Below are positions 1 to 9,640 of a stretch of 64,000 nucleotides of DNA, piece after piece. The stretch comes from Actinoallomurus bryophytorum (GTDB taxonomy: Bacteria > Actinomycetota > Actinomycetes > Streptosporangiales > Streptosporangiaceae), in contig NZ_VFOZ01000001.1 of the NCBI RefSeq assembly GCF_006716425.1, positions 1,116,001-1,180,000 on the forward strand. The letters are read 5' to 3'. Every line of letters begins with the position of its first letter. The stretch's first letter is position 1. Under the pieces are notes generated by a model. It was not told the origin of the DNA. It saw nothing but the letters and a program-made list of their open reading frames with translations, and did not search any database. The position numbers and the translations under genes are program-made.

Positions 1-444
1 CTGTCGCTGACGCCGGAGGAGACGCCGCAGCAGAAGGCGGCGCTGGTCCGGCTGGAGACCATGCTCGCCCTGGTCGAGGGCTGGGTGGACACCGTCGTGA
101 ACGCCGCGGCGAAGGACCGGCTGCCGTCCTCGGTCAAGCTCGCCGAGGCCGTACGCCGTCGCCGCGCCACCGGCGGCCCGGCCGAGCGTACGTTCGCCAC
201 TCTCGTCGGCCTCGAACTCCGGCCGCGCCGGCTGCGCGAGGCGGCCACGCTGTGGACGAGCCTCGGCGAGGCACGCGGCAACGACGGACGCGACGACATC
301 TGGGCGCACCCCGACCTGATGCCGACCCACGAGGACCTGGACGACCCCATCGGATTCGTCGAGGGCAAGAGCGCCGACTTCGACATCACCGACTTCACCG
401 GGCCGAAGGACGATAAGGACGATAAGCCGGACGACGAGGCGTGA
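1..444 (+). CDS. Zinc-dependent metalloprotease-like protein, DUF2342 family (C-terminal part)
   Basis: The frame is open from base 1, so only the last 147 residues are present and the start lies outside the window. The visible part matches the C-terminus of the DUF2342 / F420-associated putative hydrolase family: LALVEGWVD, then RLPSS, RRRRATGGPAERTFA, GLELRPRR and a HPDLMP stretch, ending in an acidic Asp/Lys-rich tail. The zinc-binding helix expected further upstream is not visible, so activity cannot be judged. The stop overlaps the next start by 4 nt (GTGA), so the two are co-translated. The M. tuberculosis homologue (Rv3195, from memory) lies in the same gene neighbourhood as whiB7 and uvrD2. 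Confidence 0.8.
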   Translation: MSLTPEETPQQKAALVRLETMLALVEGWVDTVVNAAAKDRLPSSVKLAEAVRRRRATGGPAERTFATLVGLELRPRRLREAATLWTSLGEARGNDGRDDIWAHPDLMPTHEDLDDPIGFVEGKSADFDITDFTGPKDDKDDKPDDEA

Positions 445-1004
445 CCGCGGAGGTTCGCGCGGCGCTGCACGACGACGCCGTACGGGTGCTGTCCGGCTGG
501 CACCCGTACGACGATGGGCAGGACGCGCTGCGACAGGAGTTCCTCACCCATCTGGCGACGCACGCGGACGGCATGTGGCGTGAGTGCGTGCCGGGGCATC
601 TGACCGCCAGCGCGGCGGTCCTGGACTCCTCGGGCGAGCGCGTGCTGCTCACGCTGCATCCGAAGGCGAAGATGTGGCTGCAACTCGGCGGCCACTGCGA
701 GCACGGCGACGACTCGCTCGCCGGAGCGGTGCTGCGGGAGGCGGAGGAGGAGTCGGGCATCGAGGGCCTGCGCCTGCTGCCGGGCCCGGTGCGCGTCGAC
801 CGCCACCGCGTCTGGTGCCACGGCGGCTCGTACCACCTGGACGTGCAGTACGCGGCGGTCGCACCGGCCGGGGCCCAGGAGAAGATCAGCGACGAGTCCG
901 ACGACCTGCGCTGGTTCGCCCTGGACGCCATCCCCGACCTCGCGGACGACGTCCTGCGAAGCCTGGCCACCGCGTCACGCGAGGTCTTCGCCCGGCACGC
1001 CTGA
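441..1004 (+). CDS. NUDIX hydrolase
   Basis: This 187-residue protein starts at a GTG that overlaps the upstream stop. It carries a Nudix box near residues 83-107, with the Gly-x5-Glu opening and the REAEEESGI core that binds the catalytic divalent metal. A family member hydrolyses a nucleoside diphosphate linked to another moiety; the substrate cannot be read from sequence. It has no N-terminal zinc ribbon and no SQPW motif, so it is not NudC, which occurs separately at 48.4 kb. The tight coupling to the DUF2342 gene suggests a shared transcript ending before 1058. Confidence 0.85.
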   Translation: MTAEVRAALHDDAVRVLSGWHPYDDGQDALRQEFLTHLATHADGMWRECVPGHLTASAAVLDSSGERVLLTLHPKAKMWLQLGGHCEHGDDSLAGAVLREAEEESGIEGLRLLPGPVRVDRHRVWCHGGSYHLDVQYAAVAPAGAQEKISDESDDLRWFALDAIPDLADDVLRSLATASREVFARHA

Positions 1005-1057
1005 CCGGCGAGCACGGGCGAGGCCGCTCCACCGATCGTGTCGGGCGGGGCACATCG

Positions 1058-1255
1058 TCAGCGACCGCCGCCGCCCCCACCACCCGGGCTCCCGGTGCTG
1101 TCAGGGCGGCCTTCGGTGTTCGCCCGAGCCCGCCGTATCGCCGCCGCGGTGTCGTGACCGGTGATGGGGCCACCCCGACGGCGCTGCTTCAAGTCGAACA
1201 GGGCCGCCGTGACGACTAAGGCAAGGATCAGGGCCGCAATCAGGATCAGAATCAT
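1058..1255 (-). CDS. Small single-pass membrane protein
   Basis: A 65-residue protein. I chose the ATG at 1255 because AAGGAG lies about 6 nt upstream; a longer frame to 1294 has no such site. Residues 2-20 are a hydrophobic Leu/Ile/Val/Ala segment, followed by a basic KQRRRGG stop-transfer stretch and a Gly/Ser/Pro-rich tail ending in a run of Gly. The expected topology is a short membrane anchor with a cytoplasmic tail. I do not recognise a family and make no functional claim. It converges with the NUDIX gene and lies 5' of the oxidoreductase pair on the same strand. Confidence 0.6.
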   Translation of the reverse strand: MILILIAALILALVVTAALFDLKQRRRGGPITGHDTAAAIRRARANTEGRPDSTGSPGGGGGGGR

Positions 1256-1414
1256 CGGGATCTCCTTCGTCGGAGCCTGAGCGTATTTCTCCAATGCCTG
1301 AATTGGCCTGGCCTGGCCGCCACACCGTCAAGTGTGGCGGTGCTCGCCTTGGGACCGAGCCCTATGCGGGTGGCCGGTCGTCATGAGGTGGCTCGGTCAG
1401 GGCGCCTCTTCCGG

Positions 1415-2467
1415 TCACTCCACCAGGCCGCGGCCCGTGATCAAGGGCAGGTCCAGGGCGGTCAGCAGGCCGGGCGGGGCGGCCACCACGGAGGGTACGG
1501 CGTTGACCAGGCGCATCGCGGTGGCCTTCAGGCCCGCGGTGTTGTGGTCGCCGTTCTTGCCCAGGAGTTGCAGGTCGACCGTGTAGTTCGGCTCGCCCTT
1601 CACCTCGACCCGGTAGCTGCCTTGGCCCGCGGGCTGGGGCCAGTCGGGGCCCAGGTCGTCGCGTAGGCGTGTGACGTGTTCGAGGACGACGACCGGGCGG
1701 CCGCCGCGCATGCCGCGGACCTCGAAGCGCAACGCCGCCGCGGTGCCCTTCTCCACCGTGCCGGCGTCGACCTCGAACGTCTCCGGGGCCGGCAGGCGCG
1801 TGTGCCACTCCTCGATGCCGTCCAGCTCGACGTCGAGGCCGGCGGCGAGCTGGCGTACGACACTGCCCCAGGCCAGCGTCAGGACCGTCGGCGAGAGCAG
1901 GAGGGGCGTCTCGTCCATCGGGCGTCCGAAGCCCATCACGTCGAACAGCACCGTCGGCTGCGCGTACGTGGAGTAGTTGAGGATCTCCATGCAGCGGACC
2001 TCGGTGATGCTCTCGCTGATCCCGGTGATCGTCAGCGGCAGCCAGTCGTTGGCGAAGCCGGGGTCGATGCCGTTCACCCAGATCGAGACGCCGCCCTCCA
2101 GCGCCGCCTCGCGGATCGGCGCGCCGGTCTCCTCGTCGGGGAACTGCAGGAAGACCGGGCTGCTGGAGACGACGTTCACGCCCGCGCGCAGGATCCGGGT
2201 CAGGTCACCCATCGCCTCGTCCAGGCGTACGTCGGCCATCGAGGTGTAGACGACGCAGTCGGGACGCAGCGCCAGCACCGCGTCGGCGTCGTTGGTCGCG
2301 AAGACGCCCAGGCGGCCGAGGCCGGCGAGCTCACCCGCGTCACGGCCGACCTTGTCCGGGTTGGAGACCCAGACGCCGGCCAGCTCCAGGTCCGGCCGGG
2401 CATTGATGCCGATGAGGGCGTTGCGGCCCACGTTCCCTGTGCCCCACAGCACCACGCGGTGCGTCAT
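1415..2467 (-). CDS. NAD(P)-dependent DapB-like oxidoreductase (diaminopentanoate/amine dehydrogenase-like)
   Basis: A 350-residue protein with an N-terminal Rossmann motif GTGNVG at residues 9-14 and the overall look of the dihydrodipicolinate reductase N-terminal superfamily (COG3804), which includes 2,4-diaminopentanoate dehydrogenase. The ATG at 2467 is preceded by GAGGAG; a 22-residue longer frame is less likely. It lies 19 nt behind a short-chain dehydrogenase on the same strand, so the two probably form one operon of redox enzymes. The native substrate is unknown. Actinobacteria often carry several copies of this family in xenobiotic or terpenoid degradation loci. Confidence 0.75.
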   Translation of the reverse strand: MTHRVVLWGTGNVGRNALIGINARPDLELAGVWVSNPDKVGRDAGELAGLGRLGVFATNDADAVLALRPDCVVYTSMADVRLDEAMGDLTRILRAGVNVVSSSPVFLQFPDEETGAPIREAALEGGVSIWVNGIDPGFANDWLPLTITGISESITEVRCMEILNYSTYAQPTVLFDVMGFGRPMDETPLLLSPTVLTLAWGSVVRQLAAGLDVELDGIEEWHTRLPAPETFEVDAGTVEKGTAAALRFEVRGMRGGRPVVVLEHVTRLRDDLGPDWPQPAGQGSYRVEVKGEPNYTVDLQLLGKNGDHNTAGLKATAMRLVNAVPSVVAAPPGLLTALDLPLITGRGLVE

Positions 2468-2486
2468 GTTGAGTCTCCTCGAGGAA

Positions 2487-3278
2487 TCAAAGGTCCGGCA
2501 GGCCCAGGTCGAGGGTGGGCTGTTCGGTCCCACCGTCGACCTCCAGGACCTTGCCGGTGACGAACCCGCCGGCCGGAGAGGCCAGGAAGAGCACCGTGGC
2601 GGCGATCTCGTCGGGGTCGCCGATGCGCCCGAGCGGCGTCTTGCCCTCCATCTGCTTACGGATTCCCTCGTCGCCGATGACGAACTCCAGTGCCGAGGTC
2701 GCCACCGAACCGGCGGCGATGGCGTTCACCCGTACGCGCGGGGCGAGGTCGACGGCGGCCAGGCGAGTGTAGTGCGCGAACGCGGCCTTGGCGGTGCCGT
2801 ACGCGAGGTAGCCGCGCCCGGTGATCCGGCCCATCACCGAGGAGATGTTGACCACCGCGCCCTCTCCCCCATCGGCGATCATGAAGGGGACGGCGGCGCG
2901 GGTCACGGCGTGGGCGATGCCCACGTTGAACTGGAACGCCTCGTCCAGGTAGTCGACGGTCGTGTCCATGAACGCGTTCGGGATGGTGCCACCGACGTTG
3001 TTCACGACGATGTCCAGCCGGCCGAACGCGTCCATCGCCGCCTGGGGCAGCGCGGCGGCCGCGGCCAGGTCGGTCAGGTCCGCCGCGACCACGACGGCCC
3101 GCCGGCCGGCGGCCTCCACGCGGGCGGCGATCTCTCGGAGCTGGTCTTCACTGCGGGCTGCCACGACGACGTCCGCGCCGGCCTCGGCAAGGGCGACCGC
3201 GGTCGCGGCACCGATCCCTCGTCCGGCACCGGTCACGATCGCGGCCCGGCCATCGAGCCGGAAACGGTCCAGAATCAC
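2487..3278 (-). CDS. Short-chain dehydrogenase/reductase (SDR)
   Basis: A 263-residue classical SDR. The cofactor motif TGAGRGIG is at residues 16-23, NNVGG at about 93-97, the catalytic Ser at 147, and Tyr160 and Lys164 in the YGTAK motif. Length and motif order are those of a complete cytosolic NAD(P)-dependent oxidoreductase acting on a hydroxyl/keto group; the substrate is not evident. It is first in a two-gene unit with the DapB-like enzyme downstream. Its start lies 76 nt from the remains of an anti-sigma-type kinase gene on the same strand, which marks the edge of the decayed locus. Confidence 0.85.
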   Translation of the reverse strand: MILDRFRLDGRAAIVTGAGRGIGAATAVALAEAGADVVVAARSEDQLREIAARVEAAGRRAVVVAADLTDLAAAAALPQAAMDAFGRLDIVVNNVGGTIPNAFMDTTVDYLDEAFQFNVGIAHAVTRAAVPFMIADGGEGAVVNISSVMGRITGRGYLAYGTAKAAFAHYTRLAAVDLAPRVRVNAIAAGSVATSALEFVIGDEGIRKQMEGKTPLGRIGDPDEIAATVLFLASPAGGFVTGKVLEVDGGTEQPTLDLGLPDL

Positions 3279-3353
3279 GGGGAGAGCCTAAGTGGATCTA
3301 GAACACGTTTCAATAGCTCGCAGCACCCGCCGACAACCTGGACAGACGGCGCG

Positions 3354-3640
3354 TCATGGCCGAGGCGCGGGAACATCGAAGGCCGCCCAGACGACCTTGC
3401 CGCCCCTGCCATCGGCCACTCGTCGGCCAGCGCGTCGACGATGACCAGACCGCGACCGTGGACGTCGAGCGGGCCTGCCTCTTCCGGTATCGGCAGTTCG
3501 GTCGAGGGGTCCGCCACCTCCACGACGAACCGGCCGCCGGCGGAGATGAAGCATTCGAGAGTGAACAGGTCCGGGGCATAACAGACGGCGTTGGTCACCA
3601 GCTCGCTCATTACCAGCGCGACGTTCTCGGTGAGCGCCTA
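3354..3640 (-). pseudogene. Remnant of anti-sigma-type ATP-binding protein (HATPase_c_2)
   Basis: Translation from about 3637 downward gives ALTENVALVMSELVTNA, then a Bergerat-fold continuation with VEVADPSTELP and DVHGRGLVIVDALADEW. The N-terminal half expected before TENVALV is missing, and in-frame stops precede it. After DALADEW (about 3405-3415) the family ending GRGGKVVWAAFDVP is found in another frame, stopping at 3354, so the gene also carries a frameshift. In streptomycete-type genomes such genes sit divergent to XRE/DUF5753 regulators, exactly as here. The gene looks dead: truncated at the 5' end and frameshifted at the 3' end. Confidence 0.8.
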
Positions 3641-4070
3641 CTTCGCCTACGAACTGCGGCGACACCGCGAGGAACGCGGTCTGGGCCAGGAGCAGCTCGG
3701 CCAGGCGCTCTACACCCCGCGGGCGAACATCAGCCACTGCGAGAGGCTGATCCGGCGCCCTGGCCTACCGTTCGCCAGACAGCTCGACGAGCACTTCAGG
3801 ACGGCGCGACACTTCCAGACCCTCTGGCACCACGCCCGCCGCCAGCATCTGGCCGACTGGCTACGCGAATATCTTGACTACGAGACGCGCGCATCAGAGA
3901 TCAAGAGCTTTCAGACCTACTTCGTCCCCGGCCTGCTCCAGACCAGGCGGTACGCCCATGCGCTCCTGATCGCCGGACAGGCCAAAGACCCCGACGATCT
4001 CGTGGAAACCCGCATGGCACGTCAAACGATCCTCACGCGCGAGAATCCGCCGCCGCCAATTCTGTGGGTG
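3636..4070 (+). pseudogene. Truncated XRE / DUF5753 (Scr1-type) regulator
   Basis: The frame reads SAYFAYELRRHREERGLGQE, a helix-turn-helix of the Scr1/DUF5753 family, followed by the start of the DUF5753 domain (FVPGLLQTRRYAHALL, then LTRENPPPPILWV). Homology ends abruptly at 4070; the remainder is antisense to the uxuB-like gene that stops at 4085. At its 5' side it is fused within a few bases to the divergent HATPase remnant, with no promoter region between them. Both the original start and roughly half of the C-terminal domain are lost, so I call it a pseudogene. The break coincides with the 3' end of the uronate operon. Confidence 0.8.
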
Positions 4071-4084
4071 AGGTGGCCGACCTT

Positions 4085-5419
4085 TCACAGCAAGCGGCCG
4101 AGGTGGTCGGTCAGTAGGTCGCGGAAGACCACGGAATCGCGTAGGTCCGGGCCGAAGACGTCGGTGATCGACAGCAGTGCGTCCACCACCTTTTCCGGAC
4201 TGTCCGCGCCTGCCACGGCCTTTCGCAGCGTCTCGGCCATCGGGTCGTCCAGCTCCTTCGCCGTCTTGACGTGGCGCATCCATGCCGCCACGGCCAGCGC
4301 CGCCCAGCGGGGTTCCTCCCCGGTCGCCAGGCGGTCGCGTACGACGCCGAGCAGTCGCTGCGGCAGCTTCTGCGAACCGTCCATCGCGATCTGGGCGATG
4401 CGGTGCCGCAGGGCGGGGTTGGCGAAGCGTTCGATCAAAGAGGACTTGTACGCGGCGAGGTCGAAGCCGCGTGGCACGTCGAGTGTCGGGGTCGCGTCCT
4501 CGTCCATGTAGTGACGCAGGTCGTCGCCTAGCCCGCCGGCGATCGCGTCGGAGACGTAGGTGAAGTCCGCGCCCAGGTAGGCCAGCATCGAGTGCGCGCC
4601 GTTGAGCAGGCGCAGCTTCATCGTCTCGTACGGCGCCACGTCGGTGGTGAGGATCGCTCCAGCCGTGTCCCACGCGGGCCGGCCGGCCGCGAAGGTGTCC
4701 TCGATGACCCACTGGGAGAACGGCTCGGTGACCACGACGGCCTCGTCGCGCACGCCGAGCAGGCGTTCGGCCTCGTCGAGGTCCTCCGGGGTGGTCGCGG
4801 GCGTGATGCGGTCCACCATCGCGTTCGGGAAGGTTACCTCGCACGGGAGGCGGATGCCGCCTCGGTCGCAGTACTCCTCGACCAGCCCGCGTACGAACGA
4901 GCCGTTGGCGGTGAGGTTGTCGCAGCACAGGACGGTCACCGGCGCCTCGCGCCCGGCGAGGCCGCCGACCAGCCGGCCGATCACCGTCTCCGGCGGTCGC
5001 CCGGCCAGGTCGCGGAGGATCTCGGGGTCGTCAACGCGCAGCCGCCTCGTCGCCGGGTCGTGCCGGTAGCCCTTCTCGGTCACCGTCAGGGAGACGATCT
5101 TCACCGCGGGGTCGCCGATACGCGCGACCGTGGCCGAGCCGGTGAGCACCTCGCGTACCGCTCCGATGACGCGCGCCGAGACGCCGCCGGGTCCGCGCTC
5201 CAGCACGCTGTACAGGCCGTCCTGCGGCGCCAACCGCGACGCCACGGCCGCGCTGCGCTGGGTGATCCCGCAGATCCCCCAGCCGTCGCCGGCGTCCTCG
5301 GTGTAGACGGCCTGGTGGGCACGGTGGAACGCCCCGATGCCCAGGTGCACGATCCCGACCGAGGCCGGAACCTCACGAGGCCGGCTCGTCAGCGACAACC
5401 GCAACGTGGTCTCCCTCAC
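4085..5419 (-). CDS. uxuB: Mannitol dehydrogenase-family oxidoreductase (fructuronate reductase-like)
   Basis: A 444-residue protein of the polyol-specific long-chain dehydrogenase family. It has the N-terminal HLGIGAFHRAHQ Rossmann signature at 25-36, CDNLTANG at about 166-173, FPNAMVDRITP at about 197-207, and the catalytic Lys268, Asn273 and His276 in MKLRLLNGAH. Family members interconvert fructuronate and mannonate, tagaturonate and altronate, or mannitol and fructose. The two sugar-acid dehydratases directly upstream point to fructuronate or tagaturonate. The GTG start overlaps the uxaA-like stop by 4 nt. It is the last gene of the operon and abuts the XRE remnant. Confidence 0.85.
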   Translation of the reverse strand: MRETTLRLSLTSRPREVPASVGIVHLGIGAFHRAHQAVYTEDAGDGWGICGITQRSAAVASRLAPQDGLYSVLERGPGGVSARVIGAVREVLTGSATVARIGDPAVKIVSLTVTEKGYRHDPATRRLRVDDPEILRDLAGRPPETVIGRLVGGLAGREAPVTVLCCDNLTANGSFVRGLVEEYCDRGGIRLPCEVTFPNAMVDRITPATTPEDLDEAERLLGVRDEAVVVTEPFSQWVIEDTFAAGRPAWDTAGAILTTDVAPYETMKLRLLNGAHSMLAYLGADFTYVSDAIAGGLGDDLRHYMDEDATPTLDVPRGFDLAAYKSSLIERFANPALRHRIAQIAMDGSQKLPQRLLGVVRDRLATGEEPRWAALAVAAWMRHVKTAKELDDPMAETLRKAVAGADSPEKVVDALLSITDVFGPDLRDSVVFRDLLTDHLGRLL

Positions 5420-6849
5420 ATGACCGCCCCCAGCTGCCAGGGGGCGAACTCCTCGTCGCCGAAGCCGAGCTCCTCACTTGCCGTCTTGCGGCCCGACGCG
5501 ACCTCCAGGACCAGGTCGAAGATCTGTGAGCCCAGCTCCGCGACCGTGACCTCGCCGTCCAGGATCACACCGCAGTCGACGTCCATGTCCTCGGCCATCG
5601 CCCGGTAGACCTCGCGGTTGCTGGCCAGCTTCAGGCTGGGCGCCGGACGGCAGCCGTACACCGAGCCCCGGCCGGTCGTGAAGCAGATCAGGTTGGCGCC
5701 GCCGGCGACCTCCCCGGTCGCCGAGACCGGGTCATAACCCGGGGTGTCCATGAACACGAAGCCCCGCGAGGTGACCGGCTCGGCGTACTCGTAGACCGCG
5801 GTCAGCGGCGTGGTGCCGCCCTTGGCGACCGCGCCGAGCGACTTTTCCAGGATCGTGGTCAGGCCGCCCGCCTTGTTGCCCGGCGAGGGGTTGTTGTCCA
5901 TCGACTCGGCGTAGGACTCCCACCAGCGAATCCGCGAGACCAGCCTCTCGCCGACCGCACGGGAGACCGCGCGGCGGGTCAGCAGGTGCTCGGCCCCGTA
6001 CACCTCGGGCGTCTCGGCCAGGATCGCGGTGCCGCCGTGGCGTACGAGCAGGTCGGCGGCGGCGCCGAGAGCCGGGTTGGCGGTGATTCCGGAGTAACCG
6101 TCCGACCCGCCGCACTGCAGGCCGAGGACGAGCTCGGAAGCGGGTACGGGCACGCGGGTGACCGCGTCCGCGGCGGGCAGCAGCTCGCGGATCACCTCCA
6201 GACCGCGGCGTACGGTCGCCGAGGTGCCGCCGAGCTCCTGGATGGTCATCGTCGGGGTATCGGCCGGCAGGTCGAACCCGGTGAGCTGGTTGACCTCGCA
6301 GCCGAGGCCGATGACGAGGATCGCGGCGAAGTTGGGATGCCGCGCGTAGCCGTTCAGGGTGCGGCGCAGCAGCCGGATCCCGTCGCCGTCAGACGCCATG
6401 CCGCAGCCGGTGCCGTGGGTCAGCGCCACGACACCGTCCACGTTGGGGAAGCCCTCCGTGGACGCCCGCGCGGCGATCATCCGGGCGACCGTCGCCGAGC
6501 AGTTCACCGAGGTGAGGATGCCGATGTAGTTGCGGGTGGCGACCCGCCCGTCCGGCCGCCGGATGCCCTGGAAGTGCGCGGGCGCGGGCACCGGCTCGAC
6601 CTCGCGTACGTCGGTGCCGAAGGCGTAGTCCCGGTCGTGCGGCCCCATGCCGAGATTGTGGGTGTGGACATGCGAACCGGCCGTGATCGGCGCGGTCGCG
6701 ACGCCGATGAGCTGGCCGTACTTGCGGATCGGGGCACCGGAGGCGAGGTCGCGGACGGCCACCTTGTGGCCGCGGGGTACGCCGGGCAGGTCGCGCAGGG
6801 CCACCGCCACGTCGTCGTCGGGCTGTAGCAGCAGGGTCTCACCAGTCAT
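5416..6849 (-). CDS. uxaA: UxaA-family altronate/sugar-acid dehydratase
   Basis: A 477-residue protein with an N-terminal SAF domain (about residues 1-80) and the C-terminal UxaA dehydratase domain. Visible family motifs are [35 protein letters not shown] and [15 protein letters not shown]. Family members are iron-dependent and dehydrate D-altronate to 2-keto-3-deoxygluconate; galactarate and other hexarate dehydratases are close relatives, so specificity is inferred. I start at the ATG at 6849, which has GGGAG about 7 nt upstream, instead of a TTG six codons earlier. It overlaps the end of the manD-like gene by 11 nt. Confidence 0.85.
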   Translation of the reverse strand: MTGETLLLQPDDDVAVALRDLPGVPRGHKVAVRDLASGAPIRKYGQLIGVATAPITAGSHVHTHNLGMGPHDRDYAFGTDVREVEPVPAPAHFQGIRRPDGRVATRNYIGILTSVNCSATVARMIAARASTEGFPNVDGVVALTHGTGCGMASDGDGIRLLRRTLNGYARHPNFAAILVIGLGCEVNQLTGFDLPADTPTMTIQELGGTSATVRRGLEVIRELLPAADAVTRVPVPASELVLGLQCGGSDGYSGITANPALGAAADLLVRHGGTAILAETPEVYGAEHLLTRRAVSRAVGERLVSRIRWWESYAESMDNNPSPGNKAGGLTTILEKSLGAVAKGGTTPLTAVYEYAEPVTSRGFVFMDTPGYDPVSATGEVAGGANLICFTTGRGSVYGCRPAPSLKLASNREVYRAMAEDMDVDCGVILDGEVTVAELGSQIFDLVLEVASGRKTASEELGFGDEEFAPWQLGAVM

Positions 6850-8050
6850 GCATGCTCCCGTCCTCAAGGCGGTTGACCGGCAGATACGCCTGCCGGTAGG
6901 GGTACGCCGCGGCCGCCTCCTCGTCGATGTCGACGCCGAGACCGGGCTCCTCCGAGGGGTACATCGACCCGTCCGCGAAACGGTACGAGTGCGGGAAGAC
7001 GGCGTTCGTGGCCGAGGTGTGCGGCATGTACTCCTGGATGCCGAAGTTCGGCACCGCGATGTCGACGTGCAGCGCGGCCGCCAGGCACACCGGCGACAGG
7101 TCGGTGGCGCCGTGCGAGCCGGTGCGCACGTGGTACAGGTCGGCCAGGTCGAAGACCCGGCGCAGATGGGTGATGCCGCCGCCGTGCACGACGTCCATCC
7201 GGATGTAGTCGATGAGCTGCTCGGTGATCAGCTGGTGGCAGTCCCAGATGGAGTTGTAGACCTCACCGACCGCGATCGGCGTCGTGGTGTGCTGCCGGAT
7301 GAGCCGGAACCCCTCCTGCAGCTCCTCGGAGATCGGGTCCTCCAGCCAGAACAGGTCATGCGGCTCGAGAGCCTTGCCCAGCCGTGCCGCCTCGATCGGG
7401 GTGAGCCGGTGATGCGCGTCGTGCAACAGGTGGAAGTCGCGGCCGAAGCGGGAGCGTACGGCCTCGAACAGCCCCGGGATGAAGTTGAGGTACTTCGTGG
7501 TCGACCAGGTCTCCTCGTCCGGCCGCTCCCCGGCGAGAGCGGGCTCGTACGGCTCCCCCGTCACCGGGACGCCGTAGACCTTCTCCAGGCCCGGAATGCC
7601 GACCTGGACCCGCACCGCGCGGTAGCCGCGGCCGAGGAGGTCCCCGACCTGCTCCAGCGCTTCGGGGATGGTCGCGCCGTTCGCGTGGCCGTACACCGTG
7701 ACCGCGTCGCGCGACCGCCCGCCGATGAGCTGGTAGACCGGCATGCCGGCCGCCTTGCCCTTGATGTCCCACAGTGCCGTGTCGACCGCCGCGACCGCGG
7801 TCATCGTCACCGGCCCGCGCCGCCAGTACGCGCCCTTGTGCAGGTACTGCCAGGTGTCCTCGATGCGGCTCGCGTCGCGGCCGATCAGGAGCTGGCAGAC
7901 GTGGTCCCGCAGGTACGAGGCGACCGCCAGCTCACGGCCGTTGAGGGTGGCGTCGCCCACCCCGGTCAGGCCGTCGTCGGTGGTCAGCTTCAGGGTCACG
8001 AAGTTGCGGTCGGGGCAGGTGACGATGACCTTGGCCGCGACGATCTTCAC
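6839..8050 (-). CDS. manD: D-mannonate dehydratase ManD-type enolase-superfamily enzyme
   Basis: A 403-residue, full-length enolase-superfamily protein of the ManD/RspA group. The metal ligands fall at Asp211, Glu237 and Glu263, with His213 in the HDAHH segment. The Tyr/Arg pair used as general base in characterised ManD is present as Arg147 and Tyr159. Together these support dehydration of D-mannonate (and possibly D-gluconate) to 2-keto-3-deoxygluconate in the cytosol. GTG start, 7 nt after the isomerase-like gene. Having both ManD and UxaA in one operon suggests that more than one epimeric acid is processed. Confidence 0.88.
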   Translation of the reverse strand: MKIVAAKVIVTCPDRNFVTLKLTTDDGLTGVGDATLNGRELAVASYLRDHVCQLLIGRDASRIEDTWQYLHKGAYWRRGPVTMTAVAAVDTALWDIKGKAAGMPVYQLIGGRSRDAVTVYGHANGATIPEALEQVGDLLGRGYRAVRVQVGIPGLEKVYGVPVTGEPYEPALAGERPDEETWSTTKYLNFIPGLFEAVRSRFGRDFHLLHDAHHRLTPIEAARLGKALEPHDLFWLEDPISEELQEGFRLIRQHTTTPIAVGEVYNSIWDCHQLITEQLIDYIRMDVVHGGGITHLRRVFDLADLYHVRTGSHGATDLSPVCLAAALHVDIAVPNFGIQEYMPHTSATNAVFPHSYRFADGSMYPSEEPGLGVDIDEEAAAAYPYRQAYLPVNRLEDGSMHDW

Positions 8051-8057
8051 CGTGGCC

Positions 8058-8798
8058 TCATCCCGTCTGGACCCAGGCGTGCTCGGGGTCGAGGTAGGGG
8101 ATCATCTGCCGGCCCTGGCCCGCCATCACCCACAGGTAGCAGAGCTTGTAGCCGGGCGCGGCGACGACCGGGTGGTAGCCGGCCGGGATCGCGGCGACGT
8201 CGCCGTCGCGGACGGTGAACGCCTCCTCGCCCTTGCCGTCGTAACGGAGCTGGATGCCGAAGCCGTTGGCCGGGTCGAGCTTGAAGAGGTAGACCTCCTC
8301 CAGCTTCACCTCGCGCGGCGGCTCGTGGGTGTCGTGCTTGTGCGGCGGGTAGCTGGACCAGTTGCCGGGCGGGTTGATCGTCTCGCCGAGCAGGAGTCGC
8401 CCGGCGTCGTCGCCCGGGCCGAGGATGGTACGGACCGTACGCGACCAGTTCCCCTCACCGCGCTCGGCGACGTCCTGGTCGGCCGGGCCGATGATCCGCG
8501 CCGTGCCGGGGGTGCCGTCGCCGAGCGGGGCGTAGGCGATGACGATCTGCGCGGGACCGCCGGTCGCCTCGAACCGCAGTGGCGTGCCCGGTGGCGCGTA
8601 CACGGTGTGGCCCGGTCCGTCGAAGACGTCGCTGCGCCCGCCCGCGGTGCCGAGCCCCTCGACGTCGACGACGCCGGAGAGGACCACGGCCGCGATCTCG
8701 GCGTCACGGTCGAGCTCGAGGGTCTCACCGTCGGCCAGGTCGGCCAGGTCGAGCCCGATCAGCTCGGTTTCCTTGCCCGGGGTCAGCAGGGTTCTCAA
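8058..8798 (-). CDS. KduI/IolB-family isomerase (5-deoxyglucuronate isomerase-like)
   Basis: A 246-residue double-cupin protein. The metal site is visible as PPHKHD at 151-156, Glu168 and YHP around His209, within the [12 protein letters not shown] signature typical of IolB. IolB isomerises 5-deoxy-glucuronate in inositol breakdown, and the related KduI acts on 4-deoxy-5-keto-uronate. No other inositol genes are present, so here it may isomerise a uronate entering this pathway. The TTG start at 8798 has AAGGAG 5 nt upstream and overlaps the permease stop by 4 nt. It is slightly shorter than typical IolB (about 270). Confidence 0.75.
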   Translation of the reverse strand: MRTLLTPGKETELIGLDLADLADGETLELDRDAEIAAVVLSGVVDVEGLGTAGGRSDVFDGPGHTVYAPPGTPLRFEATGGPAQIVIAYAPLGDGTPGTARIIGPADQDVAERGEGNWSRTVRTILGPGDDAGRLLLGETINPPGNWSSYPPHKHDTHEPPREVKLEEVYLFKLDPANGFGIQLRYDGKGEEAFTVRDGDVAAIPAGYHPVVAAPGYKLCYLWVMAGQGRQMIPYLDPEHAWVQTG

Positions 8799-9640
8799 TC
8801 TCTCTCCTTGATCTGGGTGACCAGCTGCGTGGGATTGACGAAGCGCAGTGCCACGACGAGCAGCACCAGCATGGACATGGTGTAGATGACCGCCATCGCG
8901 TCGATCTCCTGCTGCGCGCGGATGCCCGCCGAGGAGACCGAGTAGTAGAGCGCGACCACGAGCGTCTGGCTGTCGGGACCGGCGGTCAGGAAGGTCAGCT
9001 CGAACATGCCCACCGTACGCACCAGGATGAGGATGGCGGCGGCCAGCATGCCGGGGAGCAGCAGCGGGCCGAGGATCCTGGTGAAGATCACGCGGGTACG
9101 GGCGCCGCACATCCGCGCCGCCGCCTCGATCTTCGGGTCGATCTGCTCGATGAACGGCGTCATCACGAGGATGACGAACGGCACCGCCGGCACGAGGTTC
9201 GCCAGGATGACGCCGGACAACTTGCCCGCCAGGTGGAACTTGTACAGGACGGTCGCCAGCGGCACGCCGTACGTGATCGGCGGGATGAGGATGGGCAGCA
9301 GGAACGCCACCATCAGCACCCGCTTGCCGGGAAAGGTCCGGCGGGCCAGCGCGTACGCGGCGGGCACGCCGATGAACAGCGAGACCACCACCACGGCCAG
9401 GGCGACCTCCAGGGTCACGACCAGCACCCCGCCGAGGTCGAACTCCCGCCACGTCGTCCCGTACCAGCGCGTGGTCCAGCCGGCCGGCAGCCACCCGGTG
9501 AACCACCGGGTGCCGAAGGAGTCGACGACGACCGCGCCCACGACCCCGGCCAGGATCAGCATGAAGAAGACGACCGCGCCCCAGACCAGCCACGCCCCGG
9601 GCCGCAGAGTGACCCGCCGTCCGCCCGATACGGCCGCCAT
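8795..9640 (-). CDS. ABC importer permease, PotC-type
   Basis: A 281-residue integral membrane protein with about six hydrophobic segments and the EAA loop, which couples to the ATPase, in EAAARMCGARTRVIF. The sequence resembles the second permease of spermidine/putrescine, iron and phosphonate importers rather than typical sugar permeases. It starts with an ATG that shares 1 nt (TGATG) with the stop of the preceding permease and overlaps the isomerase start by 4 nt. With its neighbours it forms a complete importer: lipoprotein, ATPase and two permeases. Substrate inferred from context is a sugar acid. Confidence 0.88.
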   Translation of the reverse strand: MAAVSGGRRVTLRPGAWLVWGAVVFFMLILAGVVGAVVVDSFGTRWFTGWLPAGWTTRWYGTTWREFDLGGVLVVTLEVALAVVVVSLFIGVPAAYALARRTFPGKRVLMVAFLLPILIPPITYGVPLATVLYKFHLAGKLSGVILANLVPAVPFVILVMTPFIEQIDPKIEAAARMCGARTRVIFTRILGPLLLPGMLAAAILILVRTVGMFELTFLTAGPDSQTLVVALYYSVSSAGIRAQQEIDAMAVIYTMSMLVLLVVALRFVNPTQLVTQIKERD

